DNA of 35,975 nucleotides from a virus. Position 1 is the stretch's first letter; each line of letters opens with the position of its first letter. The position numbers and the translations under genes were made by a program. Positions 7,749-16,291 of this stretch are shown here, one piece after another. The stretch spans positions 1 to 35,975 of the IMG/VR virus record IMGVR_UViG_3300032285_000898. One strand, written 5' to 3'. Under the pieces are notes generated by a model. The model worked only from the letters and a program-made list of their open reading frames with translations. It was not told the origin of the DNA and made no database searches.

Positions 7749-8957
7749 ATGCCCCTAATCACACCAGAAAAAGGCGAGAAAACCAAAGACTTCGTTGGTC
7801 GTTTTATGGGCAACAAGACAGCCGTAAAAGACTTTCCAGATACCAAGCAAAGGGCGGCGGTTGCCTACCAGACATACCGGGACGCAAAGAAGAAGCAACG
7901 CAAGGAAGCTAGGCTTGAAGAAGATTCAACCATTATCCCTAATGTGTATATTTTGAGCCAAGGCGAGGCCAGAGGCCACGATTTGTTCATCGACAAGACA
8001 TCCATTGAGAAAGCCTATGAACTAATGTCCAAGGCTCCTAATGGAGTTAAAGTTAAGATGAATCACGGCTCTGGTTTGCAAGATACCTTGGGATTTGCTA
8101 GGAACCCACGCATTGAAGGCGATAAGCTGATGGCAGACCTTCACTTGCTTAAAAGCTCACCCCACTACGGATTGGTTAAGGAAATGGCATCAGAAGCCCC
8201 AGACCAATTTGGAGTTAGCTTGGCGTTCTTGAACGAGTCTGAAACTATCGGAGGAAAAGACTATATTCGTCCGCAAAGGATTGAGTCTGCCGATTTGGTT
8301 TCTAGCCCCGCAAGCAATGAGAAGTTCCGTGACTTCCAAAGCAAAGACGCAGAGATGCTTGTTTTCGCAGTTGGAACAAAGTTTCGTTGCTGGGAAGGAT
8401 ACAAACCAGCAAAAGGCGTTGGAGCCTATGAACCCGGTTCTTGCGTAAAAGCAGAAGAAAATTTGGGATACAATGCGGGGGGCGTTAGCATCCCTGCCGA
8501 TATGCCACAAGCAGTTGTCGAGAGCGACCCAATACTTGACAAAAAAGGAGATAAAAATATGGATAAGAAATATATGGATGAATTGAGCGAACTCAAAGCT
8601 CGCCTAGAGGCTCTCGAAGCCGCTATGAAACCCGCTGACGAAGCCAAAGATCAAGCCGAAGATTCCGCAGAAGGAACGCCAGTTGCTGATGTTCCTTCGC
8701 CCGAAGATAAGGTTAAGAAGGACGAAAGCCAGATGGCCGAAAAGCTCAAAGCCGTTCTGACCGAATTTGGCATCAAGCCCATTTCCGCTTCCCCGGTTGT
8801 TGAAGCCCCGGCGAAAGTCGAACCCAAAACTTTTGAAGAACTTGTGGCCGCCCATAGCGACTACGGAACTTCGAAGCTCAAGGCAATGAACGCCGTGATG
8901 CTCTCCAACCCAAAAGAATATGCCGAGGCCAAAAGCCGTGGTATTACTAAAATCTAA
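7749..8957 (+). CDS. Head maturation protease with C-terminal scaffold
   Basis: The 402-residue protein has four parts. Residues 1-50 (FMGNKTAVKDFPDTKQRAAV) form a small module found on several phage head proteins. Residues 58-200 are the prohead protease, with likely catalytic H106 (VKMNHGSG) and S157 (QFGVSLAF). Residues 205-230 hold a short module, RCWEGYKPAKG...GSC. From 271 the chain is charged and coiled-coil, typical of scaffold. The arrangement mirrors lambda C with nested Nu3. Position between portal and decoration/capsid genes agrees. Confidence 0.8.
   Translation: MPLITPEKGEKTKDFVGRFMGNKTAVKDFPDTKQRAAVAYQTYRDAKKKQRKEARLEEDSTIIPNVYILSQGEARGHDLFIDKTSIEKAYELMSKAPNGVKVKMNHGSGLQDTLGFARNPRIEGDKLMADLHLLKSSPHYGLVKEMASEAPDQFGVSLAFLNESETIGGKDYIRPQRIESADLVSSPASNEKFRDFQSKDAEMLVFAVGTKFRCWEGYKPAKGVGAYEPGSCVKAEENLGYNAGGVSIPADMPQAVVESDPILDKKGDKNMDKKYMDELSELKARLEALEAAMKPADEAKDQAEDSAEGTPVADVPSPEDKVKKDESQMAEKLKAVLTEFGIKPISASPVVEAPAKVEPKTFEELVAAHSDYGTSKLKAMNAVMLSNPKEYAEAKSRGITKI
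8559..8957 (+). CDS. Nested scaffold protein (internal start in the protease gene)
   Basis: An in-frame ATG at codon 271 of the protease gene has its own AAGGAG at 8545-8550, eight bases upstream, and a TTGACA at 8536. The product would be 132 residues: a coiled-coil head (MDKKYMDELSELKARLEALE), an acidic low-complexity middle, and a C-terminal helix ending SRGITKI, which would bind the capsid protein. Lambda makes its scaffold Nu3 in this way inside gene C. The internal signals are seen directly; separate expression is inference. Confidence 0.65.
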   Translation: MDKKYMDELSELKARLEALEAAMKPADEAKDQAEDSAEGTPVADVPSPEDKVKKDESQMAEKLKAVLTEFGIKPISASPVVEAPAKVEPKTFEELVAAHSDYGTSKLKAMNAVMLSNPKEYAEAKSRGITKI

Positions 8958-8975
8958 CACAAAGGATTAAATACA

Positions 8976-9338
8976 ATGTCCACTCAAATTGATAATGTTT
9001 TTCGCACATTCGGAACGGCTTCCGCTGTTTCGGCTTATCGTTTTGTTACCCCCGATACCACCACGGCGGGTTTCGTAAATGTTGCGGTTTCTGGTGCTAA
9101 CAAAACCATTGGCGTGACTCAAGAAGATGCTCCCGCCGGAGGTTTTGTAACCGTGAAAATGCTTCACCCCACCTTCTTCGCAACAGTTTCTGGAACTTGT
9201 GCGGTTGGCAACACGCTCTTTTTTGATGCGGCTGGCCAATGCACCACGCTTGCGGCCAACCTCTCGACTGCTGGAATCGCTCTCGAAGCGGCCACGGCAA
9301 CATCGGCGGTTATCGAAATCGCAGTTCCATTGTTCTAA
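8976..9338 (+). CDS. Head decoration protein (DUF2190-like)
   Basis: The 120-residue protein is beta-rich, small-residue-rich and cysteine-poor (FVTPDTTTAGFVNVAVSGAN; later IGVTQEDAPAGGFVTVK). It lies directly before the major capsid gene, the place of lambda D. Proteins of this sort trimerise on the capsid surface and stabilise it after expansion. It has a good AAAGGA ribosome site and codon use like the capsid gene, suggesting high expression. Confidence 0.75.
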   Translation: MSTQIDNVFRTFGTASAVSAYRFVTPDTTTAGFVNVAVSGANKTIGVTQEDAPAGGFVTVKMLHPTFFATVSGTCAVGNTLFFDAAGQCTTLAANLSTAGIALEAATATSAVIEIAVPLF

Positions 9339-9375
9339 ACAATAGTAACAACAAACAAAGAAAGAATAATATAAA

Positions 9376-10338
9376 ATGAGCTTTATCTCTGGTGGCACGA
9401 CAATTCGTGCGGACATCAACCAAGCCCTTATCGAAGCCCCGGCCCAGATTGGGATGATTGGTGCTGACATTATGCCTCTCTTGCCCGTCTCGGCAAAGAG
9501 TGGTGTTTATCTCAAAGTGCAGACGGCTGATGCCGATCTCTTGAACGCTGATGCGGCCAAGCGTAATGCTGGTTCTGAATACGCTCGTGCGGTTCGGAAA
9601 TTCACTTCCGATACCTACGATTGTATTGAAACAGGACTGGAAGAATTGTTGGACGATTCTTTCCGTTCGGATGCAAACCGCTTCTTCCAGATTGAAGCCG
9701 AGACAGCGAAGTTCTTGCTCCGCCAAGTTAAGCTCTCCCACGAAAAGCGGGTGGCTGACTTGCTGTTTGCAACAACGACCCCCTTCACCACGGCTGATAT
9801 TAGCCCCACGGCTAACTATACCGAAGCGAATCTTGCGACCATCAACGCCCCTGCGGACGTTGCGGCTGGCAAGCTCGCTCTGAATAAACTCGGTTACGAA
9901 GCAAACGCCGTCATTATGTCGGCCAATGTTTACGAACGGGTTCGCCGGACAACCCTCCTCCAGAATCAGTTCTACGGAGTGGTTTCCAATACTGGTGGCC
10001 GTCTGCTTGATGAGAGCCAGATTGCAACCGCTTTTGGTGTGGATAAAGTCTACATCGGTCGTGCGGCCTACAACACGGCGAACAAGAACAAGAGCTACTC
10101 TGGCTCGTTCATCGTTCCCGATTCCAAGATTGTTGTTGCCAATGTCTCTGGCGGTCAGTTCACCGCTGGCGGTCTGGGACGCACCTTGGTGTGGTCTGAT
10201 GACGCTCCCGGTGGTTTTGTCTCTGAAAGCTATCGTGACGAAGCTCGCCGTAGCAATGTTCTCCGGGTTCGCATGAACACCGCCGAGAAAGTCATTGACG
10301 CTAACGCCGCTGTTCGTATCACCACGACTTACAGCTAA
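9376..10338 (+). CDS. Major capsid protein
   Basis: At 320 residues, this protein is the best candidate for the HK97-fold shell subunit, similar in size and order to lambda E. It has an N-terminal arm (ADINQALIEAPAQIGMIGAD), a long helical spine (SDTYDCIETGLEELLDDSF, then a helix rich in A/E/K) and a beta-rich C-terminus ending AVRITTTYS. It follows protease, scaffold and decoration genes and is itself followed by a strong terminator, the usual arrangement for the most abundant transcript. The leader is purine-rich (AAAGAAAGAAT). Confidence 0.82.
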   Translation: MSFISGGTTIRADINQALIEAPAQIGMIGADIMPLLPVSAKSGVYLKVQTADADLLNADAAKRNAGSEYARAVRKFTSDTYDCIETGLEELLDDSFRSDANRFFQIEAETAKFLLRQVKLSHEKRVADLLFATTTPFTTADISPTANYTEANLATINAPADVAAGKLALNKLGYEANAVIMSANVYERVRRTTLLQNQFYGVVSNTGGRLLDESQIATAFGVDKVYIGRAAYNTANKNKSYSGSFIVPDSKIVVANVSGGQFTAGGLGRTLVWSDDAPGGFVSESYRDEARRSNVLRVRMNTAEKVIDANAAVRITTTYS

Positions 10339-10369
10339 AGATTGGTTCATTGGTTGGTTCCTTGAAGAA

Positions 10370-10403
10370 GGGGGAGGGCGAAAGCTCTCCCCCTTTTTCT
10401 TTT
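10370..10403 (+). terminator. Strong intrinsic terminator after the capsid gene
   Basis: A ten-pair stem (GGGGGAGGGC with GCTCTCCCCC, one G-U pair) closes on a GAAA tetraloop at 10380-10383 and is followed by a T-rich run broken by one C (10394-10403). This is a textbook Rho-independent terminator and the strongest in the window. It would raise capsid-gene transcript stability and reduce downstream expression. Confidence 0.92.
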
Positions 10404-10423
10404 GACACAATCACAAGGAAACT

Positions 10424-10720
10424 ATGGCAGACCTCACAAATTCCGAACCTTATTACGATCAAGTTTCTCACGCCGCCAGACCCGGCACCCAGTATGTAAC
10501 AACAACTGGAACTGCAATTAGCGCATCCGCTGGATTTGCTGGTATTTATATTGTTTCAGATGCAAAGTTTTCAAGCATCTCCTCTGCCGTAACTGGATTT
10601 TCTGGGCTTGCTAATGCAACGGCGGCCTCTGCCTCTACCATCAATGCAGGGATTTACTTGGCTGGCACTTGCACAGCATTCTCTATTCATAGCGGAATTG
10701 TTCTTGGCATTGGTGACTAA
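10424..10720 (+). CDS. Small putative virion surface protein
   Basis: This 98-residue protein is rich in Ala, Ser, Thr and Gly and looks all-beta (TGTAISASAGFAGIYIVSDA; then FSGLANATAASA and AGIYLAGTCTAFSIHSG). The pattern resembles the small beta modules found in head-fibre and capsid-associated phage proteins. It is the first gene after the capsid terminator, has AAGGAA before the start, and carries the TTGACA leader at 10402. No enzyme motif is present. Virion attachment is inference from place and composition. Confidence 0.6.
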   Translation: MADLTNSEPYYDQVSHAARPGTQYVTTTGTAISASAGFAGIYIVSDAKFSSISSAVTGFSGLANATAASASTINAGIYLAGTCTAFSIHSGIVLGIGD

Positions 10721-10741
10721 AAGTCTGTAAGGTAAATCCTT

Positions 10742-11551
10742 ATGATGATTAAGGGTGGCATTCGGATTGGTGGGCTATCAAGAATATCTGGCTTCGATGG
10801 AGATGCCGCCGCTTACTTTGAGAGGGCTGGCGTGACTGACGCAACGGCAAAACAGCAGATCAATGCGTTTGTCGTAGGGATAAAGGCTTTAGGTCTCTAC
10901 AATAATATGGTCTGTTGGCCCCTACGCTCGTCGCAAAACGCTGGAACTGGTACAACTGCTTATAGCTTGGGTGGGTTCGGGATTTACAATGGCACTCTAA
11001 CCAATGGACCAACTTGGGGAGCAAATGGAATTACTTTTGATGGCACAAATGATTATATTGGGATTAGTGTCTTTGTTACTTCTTATCTTAATACGCTGTT
11101 TTATTCTGGTAATCATTCATCAATAACAAACGTTGAAAAAGCCATGTATTTTAATGGAAATGAAATTGGAACTGCATTTTCTGCATCATTTGGAATAGAA
11201 TGTGCTTCACTCCTTTCACCTTTCCCCGATGTTGGAAGAACTACAACAATATCGGGGCTTGGGTCTGGAGTCCAGTATTCGGCAACAGGAGTATTTAATC
11301 CTGCAGGTTCTTCAATGGCTAGATTTTATAACGGAGGCTCAAAAGTTATAAATTCTTCTGCTACTTATCCAGCATCATCGATATCAGAGGTAAATATAGG
11401 AACTCGATACGGAAGCACCGCAACCAATAGTCCATTTAAGGGAACTATTGCTATCGGCACATATTTTAATATTGCCCTTTCTGACGCAAATGTGCTTTCT
11501 CTTTACACACTCTACAAAACCACCCTCGGAACTGGCCTTGGATTGCCATAA
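10742..11551 (+). CDS. LamG/concanavalin-like surface protein
   Basis: The 269-residue protein starts with a short helical segment (DAAAYFERAGVTDATAKQQI, then FVVGIKALGLYNNMVCWPLR) known from phage virion proteins. The rest, from about residue 75, reads as a jelly-roll lectin domain: GITFDGTNDYIGI, MARFYNGG, VNIGTRYGS, and the closing FKGTIAIGTYFNIALSDAN. Such folds bind sugars or cell surfaces. A neighbouring glycosyltransferase cassette fits a carbohydrate theme. Its leader contains AAATCCT one base before the start, and AAGG is nine bases upstream. Confidence 0.65.
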   Translation: MMIKGGIRIGGLSRISGFDGDAAAYFERAGVTDATAKQQINAFVVGIKALGLYNNMVCWPLRSSQNAGTGTTAYSLGGFGIYNGTLTNGPTWGANGITFDGTNDYIGISVFVTSYLNTLFYSGNHSSITNVEKAMYFNGNEIGTAFSASFGIECASLLSPFPDVGRTTTISGLGSGVQYSATGVFNPAGSSMARFYNGGSKVINSSATYPASSISEVNIGTRYGSTATNSPFKGTIAIGTYFNIALSDANVLSLYTLYKTTLGTGLGLP

Positions 11552-11570
11552 TTAAAAACTAGAAATCCTA

Positions 11571-13235
11571 ATGAAATCCTCAATAAAACACGACATTTCA
11601 ATTTATCTCATAGCTGGAAATGAAGAAGAATACATTGGTCGATGTCTGGAAAGTTTCAAATCCATTGCAAAGGAGTTTGTTGTTGCAATCGCTAGGGGAA
11701 ATCAGACCCCGGATAAGACCGAGGAAATTTGCAAAAGTTTTGGAGCAAAGGTTGTTCACTACAAAAATAAACGCATTGATTGGCCTCATATTGACGATTT
11801 TGCGGAAGCTCGCAATCTGGCATTAGATAATTGTTCGTGCGAGTGGGCGGCTTGGGTCGATGCCGATGATGTGATGGCAGAAGGTTGTGAGGAAGCGATT
11901 GATCGGGCTTTGGATGAGGCAGAGAAGCAAGACAAATGGCTAGTGGCCATGAGATACGATGTGGCCAATGCTGGACTCAAGCCCCTTCGAGAAATTTTCA
12001 GCAAGAAGGGAAAGTGCCGTTGGAGAAATCGAGTCCACGAAATGCTTGTGGCGAGTGAACCAGACAAGCTGGTGGCAGTAGATAAAACTTTTCGTATTCA
12101 CAAGCCTCACGGATACAAACAAAAAAGTGCTGATAGGAACTTTCGCATCTTGGCAGACACTCTCGAACCCGCACCAAATTCCCTCTACTACACGGCTCAA
12201 GAAGCCTACCTATCTAACCAAATCGAGCGTTGTATTGATTACAGCAAGAGGGCTTTGATGTTCCCAGAGTTGGACGATACGCTCCGTTACGATGTGCTTT
12301 GCAACTTGGGACGATGCACCGGGAAAGACGAAAGACTTAAATGGTTAGGCCAAGCAATTACGCTTCAACCAGACCGCAGAGAAGCACACTATTATACTGC
12401 GATGGAATACGCCAGCCGAGGAATCTGGAACAAGGCTTATGCGTCTAGCCGGAGTGCGATGACCCTTCAAAGGCCAAAGACTCATTATTGGAATCAAGTC
12501 GAGGATGTCTATGATTGGAAAGCCCTAGACCTTTACCAGATCGCTTGCGTGTGCGTTGGGAATAATGAGGAGTCAGAGAAGATGCTCAAGATGTGGCCGA
12601 CTCCTAAAATCACTTTGGTTCACGCAACCAGAGGCAGACCGCAACTGGCTTGGCAACGGCGTTATCAATGGCTATCGCTCGCCCAAAAGCCACTAGAGAT
12701 TCAATGGATTTTCGCAGTAGATCACCATGAGAAGGTGGACTATACCCCGCACCAAGCTATTAGAGTTAATCCCGGCGGAATCATCAATGCTTGGAACGAG
12801 GGGGCAAAACACGCAAAAGGGGATGTGATTATTCAAATGAGCGATGATTGGTCTCCCTGCAAGCATTGGGATGCCCTAATTTTGAACGCTATTGGGGATA
12901 CAAAGGCCGATAAAGTGCTGGCAGTATCAGATGGGCTTCGGCAAGACAAACTGCTTTGTATGGCCATTTTAACGCAATCTAGGCTAAACAAGCAGGGCTA
13001 TATGTTCCATCCAGACTATCAAGGTTCGGATGGCATCTATTCGGACAATGAATTTACCGAGAGAGCCTATGCCGATGGGGTGGTTATTGAGGCAAAGCAC
13101 ATTCAGTTTAAGCATGAAAACCCAATGTTCACAAAAGGAAATCCAGACGAACAGCTTAAAAACCATAACAAGCCAGAGTTTTACGAAAAGGGCAAGGCCA
13201 TATATGAAAAACGCAAAGCAAATAATTGGGCGTAA
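11571..13235 (+). CDS. Two-domain glycosyltransferase (GT2-like) with TPR-like middle
   Basis: Residues 8-200 form a GT-A domain of family 2: IYLIAGNEEEYIGRCLES at the start and the metal-binding VDADD at 96-100. Residues 200-340 look like tetratricopeptide-type helix pairs (YYTAQEAYLSNQIERCIDYS, AHYYTAMEYASRG). Residues 346-530 form a second GT-A-like domain (LVHATRGRP, NPGGIINAWNEGAKHAKGDV, MSDDW). Two catalytic domains in one chain would allow two consecutive sugar transfers. The start overlaps no gene and has AAATCCT but no clear ribosome site. It heads the sugar cassette. Confidence 0.82.
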   Translation: MKSSIKHDISIYLIAGNEEEYIGRCLESFKSIAKEFVVAIARGNQTPDKTEEICKSFGAKVVHYKNKRIDWPHIDDFAEARNLALDNCSCEWAAWVDADDVMAEGCEEAIDRALDEAEKQDKWLVAMRYDVANAGLKPLREIFSKKGKCRWRNRVHEMLVASEPDKLVAVDKTFRIHKPHGYKQKSADRNFRILADTLEPAPNSLYYTAQEAYLSNQIERCIDYSKRALMFPELDDTLRYDVLCNLGRCTGKDERLKWLGQAITLQPDRREAHYYTAMEYASRGIWNKAYASSRSAMTLQRPKTHYWNQVEDVYDWKALDLYQIACVCVGNNEESEKMLKMWPTPKITLVHATRGRPQLAWQRRYQWLSLAQKPLEIQWIFAVDHHEKVDYTPHQAIRVNPGGIINAWNEGAKHAKGDVIIQMSDDWSPCKHWDALILNAIGDTKADKVLAVSDGLRQDKLLCMAILTQSRLNKQGYMFHPDYQGSDGIYSDNEFTERAYADGVVIEAKHIQFKHENPMFTKGNPDEQLKNHNKPEFYEKGKAIYEKRKANNWA

Positions 13236-13431
13236 AAAAGACCTTGGAAGTCTTGTCTTTGGCAAGGCCAGAAAAGCCCCCAAAATGGTTGAAGTGGATG
13301 TTAGCTATGATGAGAAATGTGAAAATGCTTTATTTAAGGCTGGTATGATGGCGTTAAAACATGATAAAGAAGCCGTGATTGCCTATGTCATTCGCAAGGC
13401 TTTAGAGGAAAAGATAAAATGCAAGAAGTAA
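13204..13431 (+). CDS. Hypothetical small basic protein
   Basis: This 75-residue protein (starting MKNAKQIIGRKKDLG) is basic and predicted helical, with VEVDVSYDEKCENALFKAG in the middle. It overlaps the glycosyltransferase by 32 bases and the next methyltransferase by 13. An ATG at 13285 would give a 48-residue version and avoid the upstream overlap; neither has a strong ribosome site. I do not recognise it. Confidence 0.5.
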   Translation: MKNAKQIIGRKKDLGSLVFGKARKAPKMVEVDVSYDEKCENALFKAGMMALKHDKEAVIAYVIRKALEEKIKCKK

Positions 13432-14027
13432 CCATTCAAGATTCGTTTGGGCAAGCCTTGGCAAAATATACCAAGGGGCTTCGTATTGGCTTGGAGATTG
13501 GTGGAGGAACCGGGGACGGCTCCACGCAATGCATTCAAACCGATAAACTCTTTTCTATTGAGAACCACCCAGATCGCATTGGCCGCCATAGAATGAACCT
13601 AGAGGCAAAGGGTGGCGTTTCGTTGCAAGGCACGGCGGTTGTTTCTGGATTGTGGATGAACAAGGCAGATGTGTCCGAGTTCTACCGCATCACAAAAACC
13701 AACCTTAATCAATATCCGCTAGAACAAGTTTTAAGCTGGCACGATGAGTGTATGCAAAACGCCAATGGCTATCAGACAAACGCAATCGAGGACATTCACT
13801 TCGATCATAATGTGGACTTTAATTTTGTGCTTATTGATGGTTCGCCATTCTCCGGGGAAGCCGAACTTCGATGCGTAAGGCCGTTCTTGGCGGATAAAGC
13901 AATCATAGCCTTGGATGATACAAACGACATTAAGAACTGGACGAACTACCACAAGCTAAAGGGATTTGCTAAATTGCTTTGGGAGGATTGGTCGGTGCGT
14001 AATGGAGCCGCCATCTTTCAGCTATGA
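13419..14027 (+). CDS. Class I methyltransferase-like protein
   Basis: The 202-residue protein has a SAM-binding glycine loop, GLEIGGGTGDGST, near residues 24-36, a following SIENHP strand end, and the VLIDGSPF strand-turn near 136, where class I methyltransferases place substrate-facing acidic residues. Later ALDDTND is also typical of the sugar/macrocin-type branch. The substrate is unknown; its place between glycosyltransferases suggests capping or O-methylation of a glycan. The end overlaps the next start (ATGA at 14024). Confidence 0.65.
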   Translation: MQEVTIQDSFGQALAKYTKGLRIGLEIGGGTGDGSTQCIQTDKLFSIENHPDRIGRHRMNLEAKGGVSLQGTAVVSGLWMNKADVSEFYRITKTNLNQYPLEQVLSWHDECMQNANGYQTNAIEDIHFDHNVDFNFVLIDGSPFSGEAELRCVRPFLADKAIIALDDTNDIKNWTNYHKLKGFAKLLWEDWSVRNGAAIFQL

Positions 14028-14536
14028 CCAAGGGCGTGATTACATCGGAAGCTCCGCAGATTCATTGGGAGCATCTTAATGTTGCTGGTGGTCGTGTGCT
14101 GGACTTGGGGTGTGCTTTCTGGACGGAAGGCGAAAGGCAAGAGGGCAATGGAACTGCAAAGTATTTCCTGTCTAAAAAGCCAGAGTTTTACTTGGGCGTG
14201 GATACAAACCAAGGGGACATAACCACTCTTTCCGCACAATATCCAAGCGGAGTCTTTAAGTGTGAAATGGTAGATTCATGCGATCAGATTTCAGAATGGA
14301 TTAAATCCCATTCAATTACACATATTAAATGCGACATCGAGGGACACGAAACAAACTTCCTAAAGATGGATAATGTTGGAACACTTAAAGAAATTGCAAT
14401 AGAACTTCACGCATCGGACTTGTGGTTAAAAGAGTTTATGGCTTGGTTTGATTCGATTGGTTTTGAGTGTTATCGCTATGATTCAGTTTCTTTCTGTTCC
14501 GAGATTAGCGTTATCTATGGACGATTGAAGTGCTGA
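14024..14536 (+). CDS. FkbM-type methyltransferase
   Basis: In 170 residues this protein shows a short SAM loop VLDLGC (25-30), LGVDTNQGD (57-65) and the FkbM hallmark IKCDIEGHE (101-109), then IAIELHAS. FkbM enzymes methylate hydroxyl groups, often on sugars or polyketides. It is coupled to the previous methyltransferase through ATGA and overlaps the following glycosyltransferase start by seven bases, so the cassette is translated as a unit. Confidence 0.72.
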   Translation: MTKGVITSEAPQIHWEHLNVAGGRVLDLGCAFWTEGERQEGNGTAKYFLSKKPEFYLGVDTNQGDITTLSAQYPSGVFKCEMVDSCDQISEWIKSHSITHIKCDIEGHETNFLKMDNVGTLKEIAIELHASDLWLKEFMAWFDSIGFECYRYDSVSFCSEISVIYGRLKC

Positions 14537-15297
14537 CAATTTTCACAATCGTTCTCAATGGGATGCCTTATATCAATAGGCATCTTGATGAGTTCAAGAA
14601 GCTCAAGATTCCTTGGCAATGGCGTATTGTTGAGGGAGTTTCTGAACCATTAGGATGCACCCGATGGTGCAAGCAAGTTCCAGATAAATACCACAAGAAC
14701 TTTGTGAGCGTGGACGGAACGCACGAATATCTGAACAGCATTAACGAACCCAATATTGTGGTTTATTGGCAAGCCAAGTCTTTCCCCGGAAAGCTGGCGA
14801 TGATTAAGGAGGCTTTGCAGGGCGTGGAAAAGGGGGTGGTTATGGAAGTGGATGCAGATGAAGTTTGGAGAGCCGACCAGCTAGATGCAATCTATGGGCA
14901 TCTAAAAGGATGCGAAGAAGGTCGAGCGATGCAGTTTCATTGCAATTACTATGTCGGGCAAAACAAAAAAGTTGTAACAAGGCAAGGTTTTGGGTCGAAC
15001 TGGTATGAATGGTTTCGAGCGTGGAAGTGGGGCAAGGGCATTGAGTTTGTAAGCCACGAACCTCCGAAGCTAAATGTGAATGGCCTTATGATTCCAAGAG
15101 GAATGACCGAGGCTTGGGGATTAACCTTCGAACATTTTGCCTATGCGACCAAAGAGCAAGTTCAATTCAAAGAGGATTTCTATGGCTACAAAGGATTGGT
15201 CGAAGGATGGGAAAAGCTACAAGAAACCAAAGGCCCGGTTAGGCTTGCAGACTATATGCCATTCGTAGCAGACAAGAGCGTTGCTGATGATTGCTAA
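14530..15297 (+). CDS. Glycosyltransferase-like protein
   Basis: The 255-residue protein starts with TIFTIVLNGMPYINRHLDEF, a GT-A type opening, and has an acidic DxD-like motif in VVMEVDADEVWRADQL near residue 110. The C-terminal part (RPRGMTEAWGLTFEHFAY-like region, about 190-215) may hold the acceptor side. The GTG at 14530 is chosen because it overlaps the previous stop; no strong ribosome site is visible, so coupling probably drives translation. Substrates unknown. Confidence 0.65.
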   Translation: MLTIFTIVLNGMPYINRHLDEFKKLKIPWQWRIVEGVSEPLGCTRWCKQVPDKYHKNFVSVDGTHEYLNSINEPNIVVYWQAKSFPGKLAMIKEALQGVEKGVVMEVDADEVWRADQLDAIYGHLKGCEEGRAMQFHCNYYVGQNKKVVTRQGFGSNWYEWFRAWKWGKGIEFVSHEPPKLNVNGLMIPRGMTEAWGLTFEHFAYATKEQVQFKEDFYGYKGLVEGWEKLQETKGPVRLADYMPFVADKSVADDC

Positions 15298-15958
15298 AAC
15301 TATCATCTACCGGGAGCGTCTTGGTGATGTGCTTCGATGCCTACCAGCCGCCAAGTTCCTAGCCGACAAAGGCCACGAAGTTTTTATTGATTGCTACGAG
15401 CAATATGCGGGAGTTTTCGATATAGTTTCATATTGCCAACGAGGGAACAAAGGCGATCAGATAGACTTACAGATTTGGCCTACTCGCTATGATGCTTTTA
15501 GGGCAAGCCGTAAGCCTTGGCACGATTTCGTTTATGACCACCCAGAAATTAAGGATGCAGAAAAGACAAACATCGTTTTAGACAAACTAGACGAAAAGCC
15601 AGCCAAAGGGCTTCCAGAAACATACAACCTAGTTGCCCCATTTGGAGCAAGCCAAAGCGACTACCGCAATCCTCTTTTAATCATTAAGGACGCAAGACAA
15701 CAACTTGGGAAAGACAACTTTTATGTCCTAACCCCGCCAGATATTAAGATTCAAGGGCTAGACACCTACACGGCTCCAAGCGTTTCAGAGATGGCAAAGG
15801 CTATCCGGGGGGCAGAGAATTTCTGGGGAATCAATAGTTCGCCAATGATATTGGCTTCCGCAGTTAGGCAGGGGAAAGAAACGATGTTTTTCCCTCAAAG
15901 AAATGGGTTTGAGGCCGATAATGTTTGGGACTTTGACGGACTTATAAAAGCTGATTGA
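15287..15958 (+). CDS. GT9/heptosyltransferase-like glycosyltransferase
   Basis: The 223-residue protein resembles the GT-B family that transfers heptose to lipopolysaccharide: an opening strand TIIYRERLGDVLRCLPAAKF, then GHEVFIDC, and a C-terminal nucleotide-sugar segment FWGINSSPMILASAV. It is shorter than full GT9 enzymes (about 320-350), so the N-terminal half is reduced. ATG 15287 is preferred over TTG 15281. It closes the sugar cassette. If real, it suggests recognition of a Gram-negative type surface sugar or modification of the virion. Confidence 0.6.
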   Translation: MIAKTIIYRERLGDVLRCLPAAKFLADKGHEVFIDCYEQYAGVFDIVSYCQRGNKGDQIDLQIWPTRYDAFRASRKPWHDFVYDHPEIKDAEKTNIVLDKLDEKPAKGLPETYNLVAPFGASQSDYRNPLLIIKDARQQLGKDNFYVLTPPDIKIQGLDTYTAPSVSEMAKAIRGAENFWGINSSPMILASAVRQGKETMFFPQRNGFEADNVWDFDGLIKAD

Positions 15959-15973
15959 CACACTTAAAAGGTT

Positions 15974-16291
15974 ATGTCTGGCACGATTGACACAACCTAC
16001 TTCTCCACCGATTTGACCTATATGATCGGAGACCTATGGGCGAGCGTAACAGGATTGGGTTCCTCGGCGGTTTCGGCAAGTGTTACAGACCTTGGGACTG
16101 CACAAGAATTGGATATTGGTGGAGATGTCATTAGGATTACACAAAGTTTAGTGGTTAAGGCATCGGCAATATCGGCACCAGCAATTGGACAGCTTTGCTC
16201 TGTTTCCGGGGTCGAGAGAATGATTGCTGGCTTTAGCAAAGCCGCCGATGATGTTTCCTATACCATCGAACTAGCCGACATCACGACCTAA
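15974..16291 (+). CDS. Putative head-closure / connector protein
   Basis: This 105-residue protein is mostly beta with a central turn-rich part (IGDLWASVTGLGSSAVSASV; then SLVVKASAISAPAIGQLC). It has no recognised motif. It lies at the resumption of structural genes after the sugar cassette, just before two tail-completion-like paralogues, which is where head-closure proteins (lambda FII position) are found. The leader has TTGACA at 15955, 19 bases upstream. The function is by position only. Confidence 0.5.
   Translation: MSGTIDTTYFSTDLTYMIGDLWASVTGLGSSAVSASVTDLGTAQELDIGGDVIRITQSLVVKASAISAPAIGQLCSVSGVERMIAGFSKAADDVSYTIELADITT

Noticed and set aside
9310-10410. 366-residue minus-strand reading frame across the capsid gene
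   Set aside because: It mirrors the capsid gene, has no recognisable protein features and no start signals; all other genes are on the + strand.
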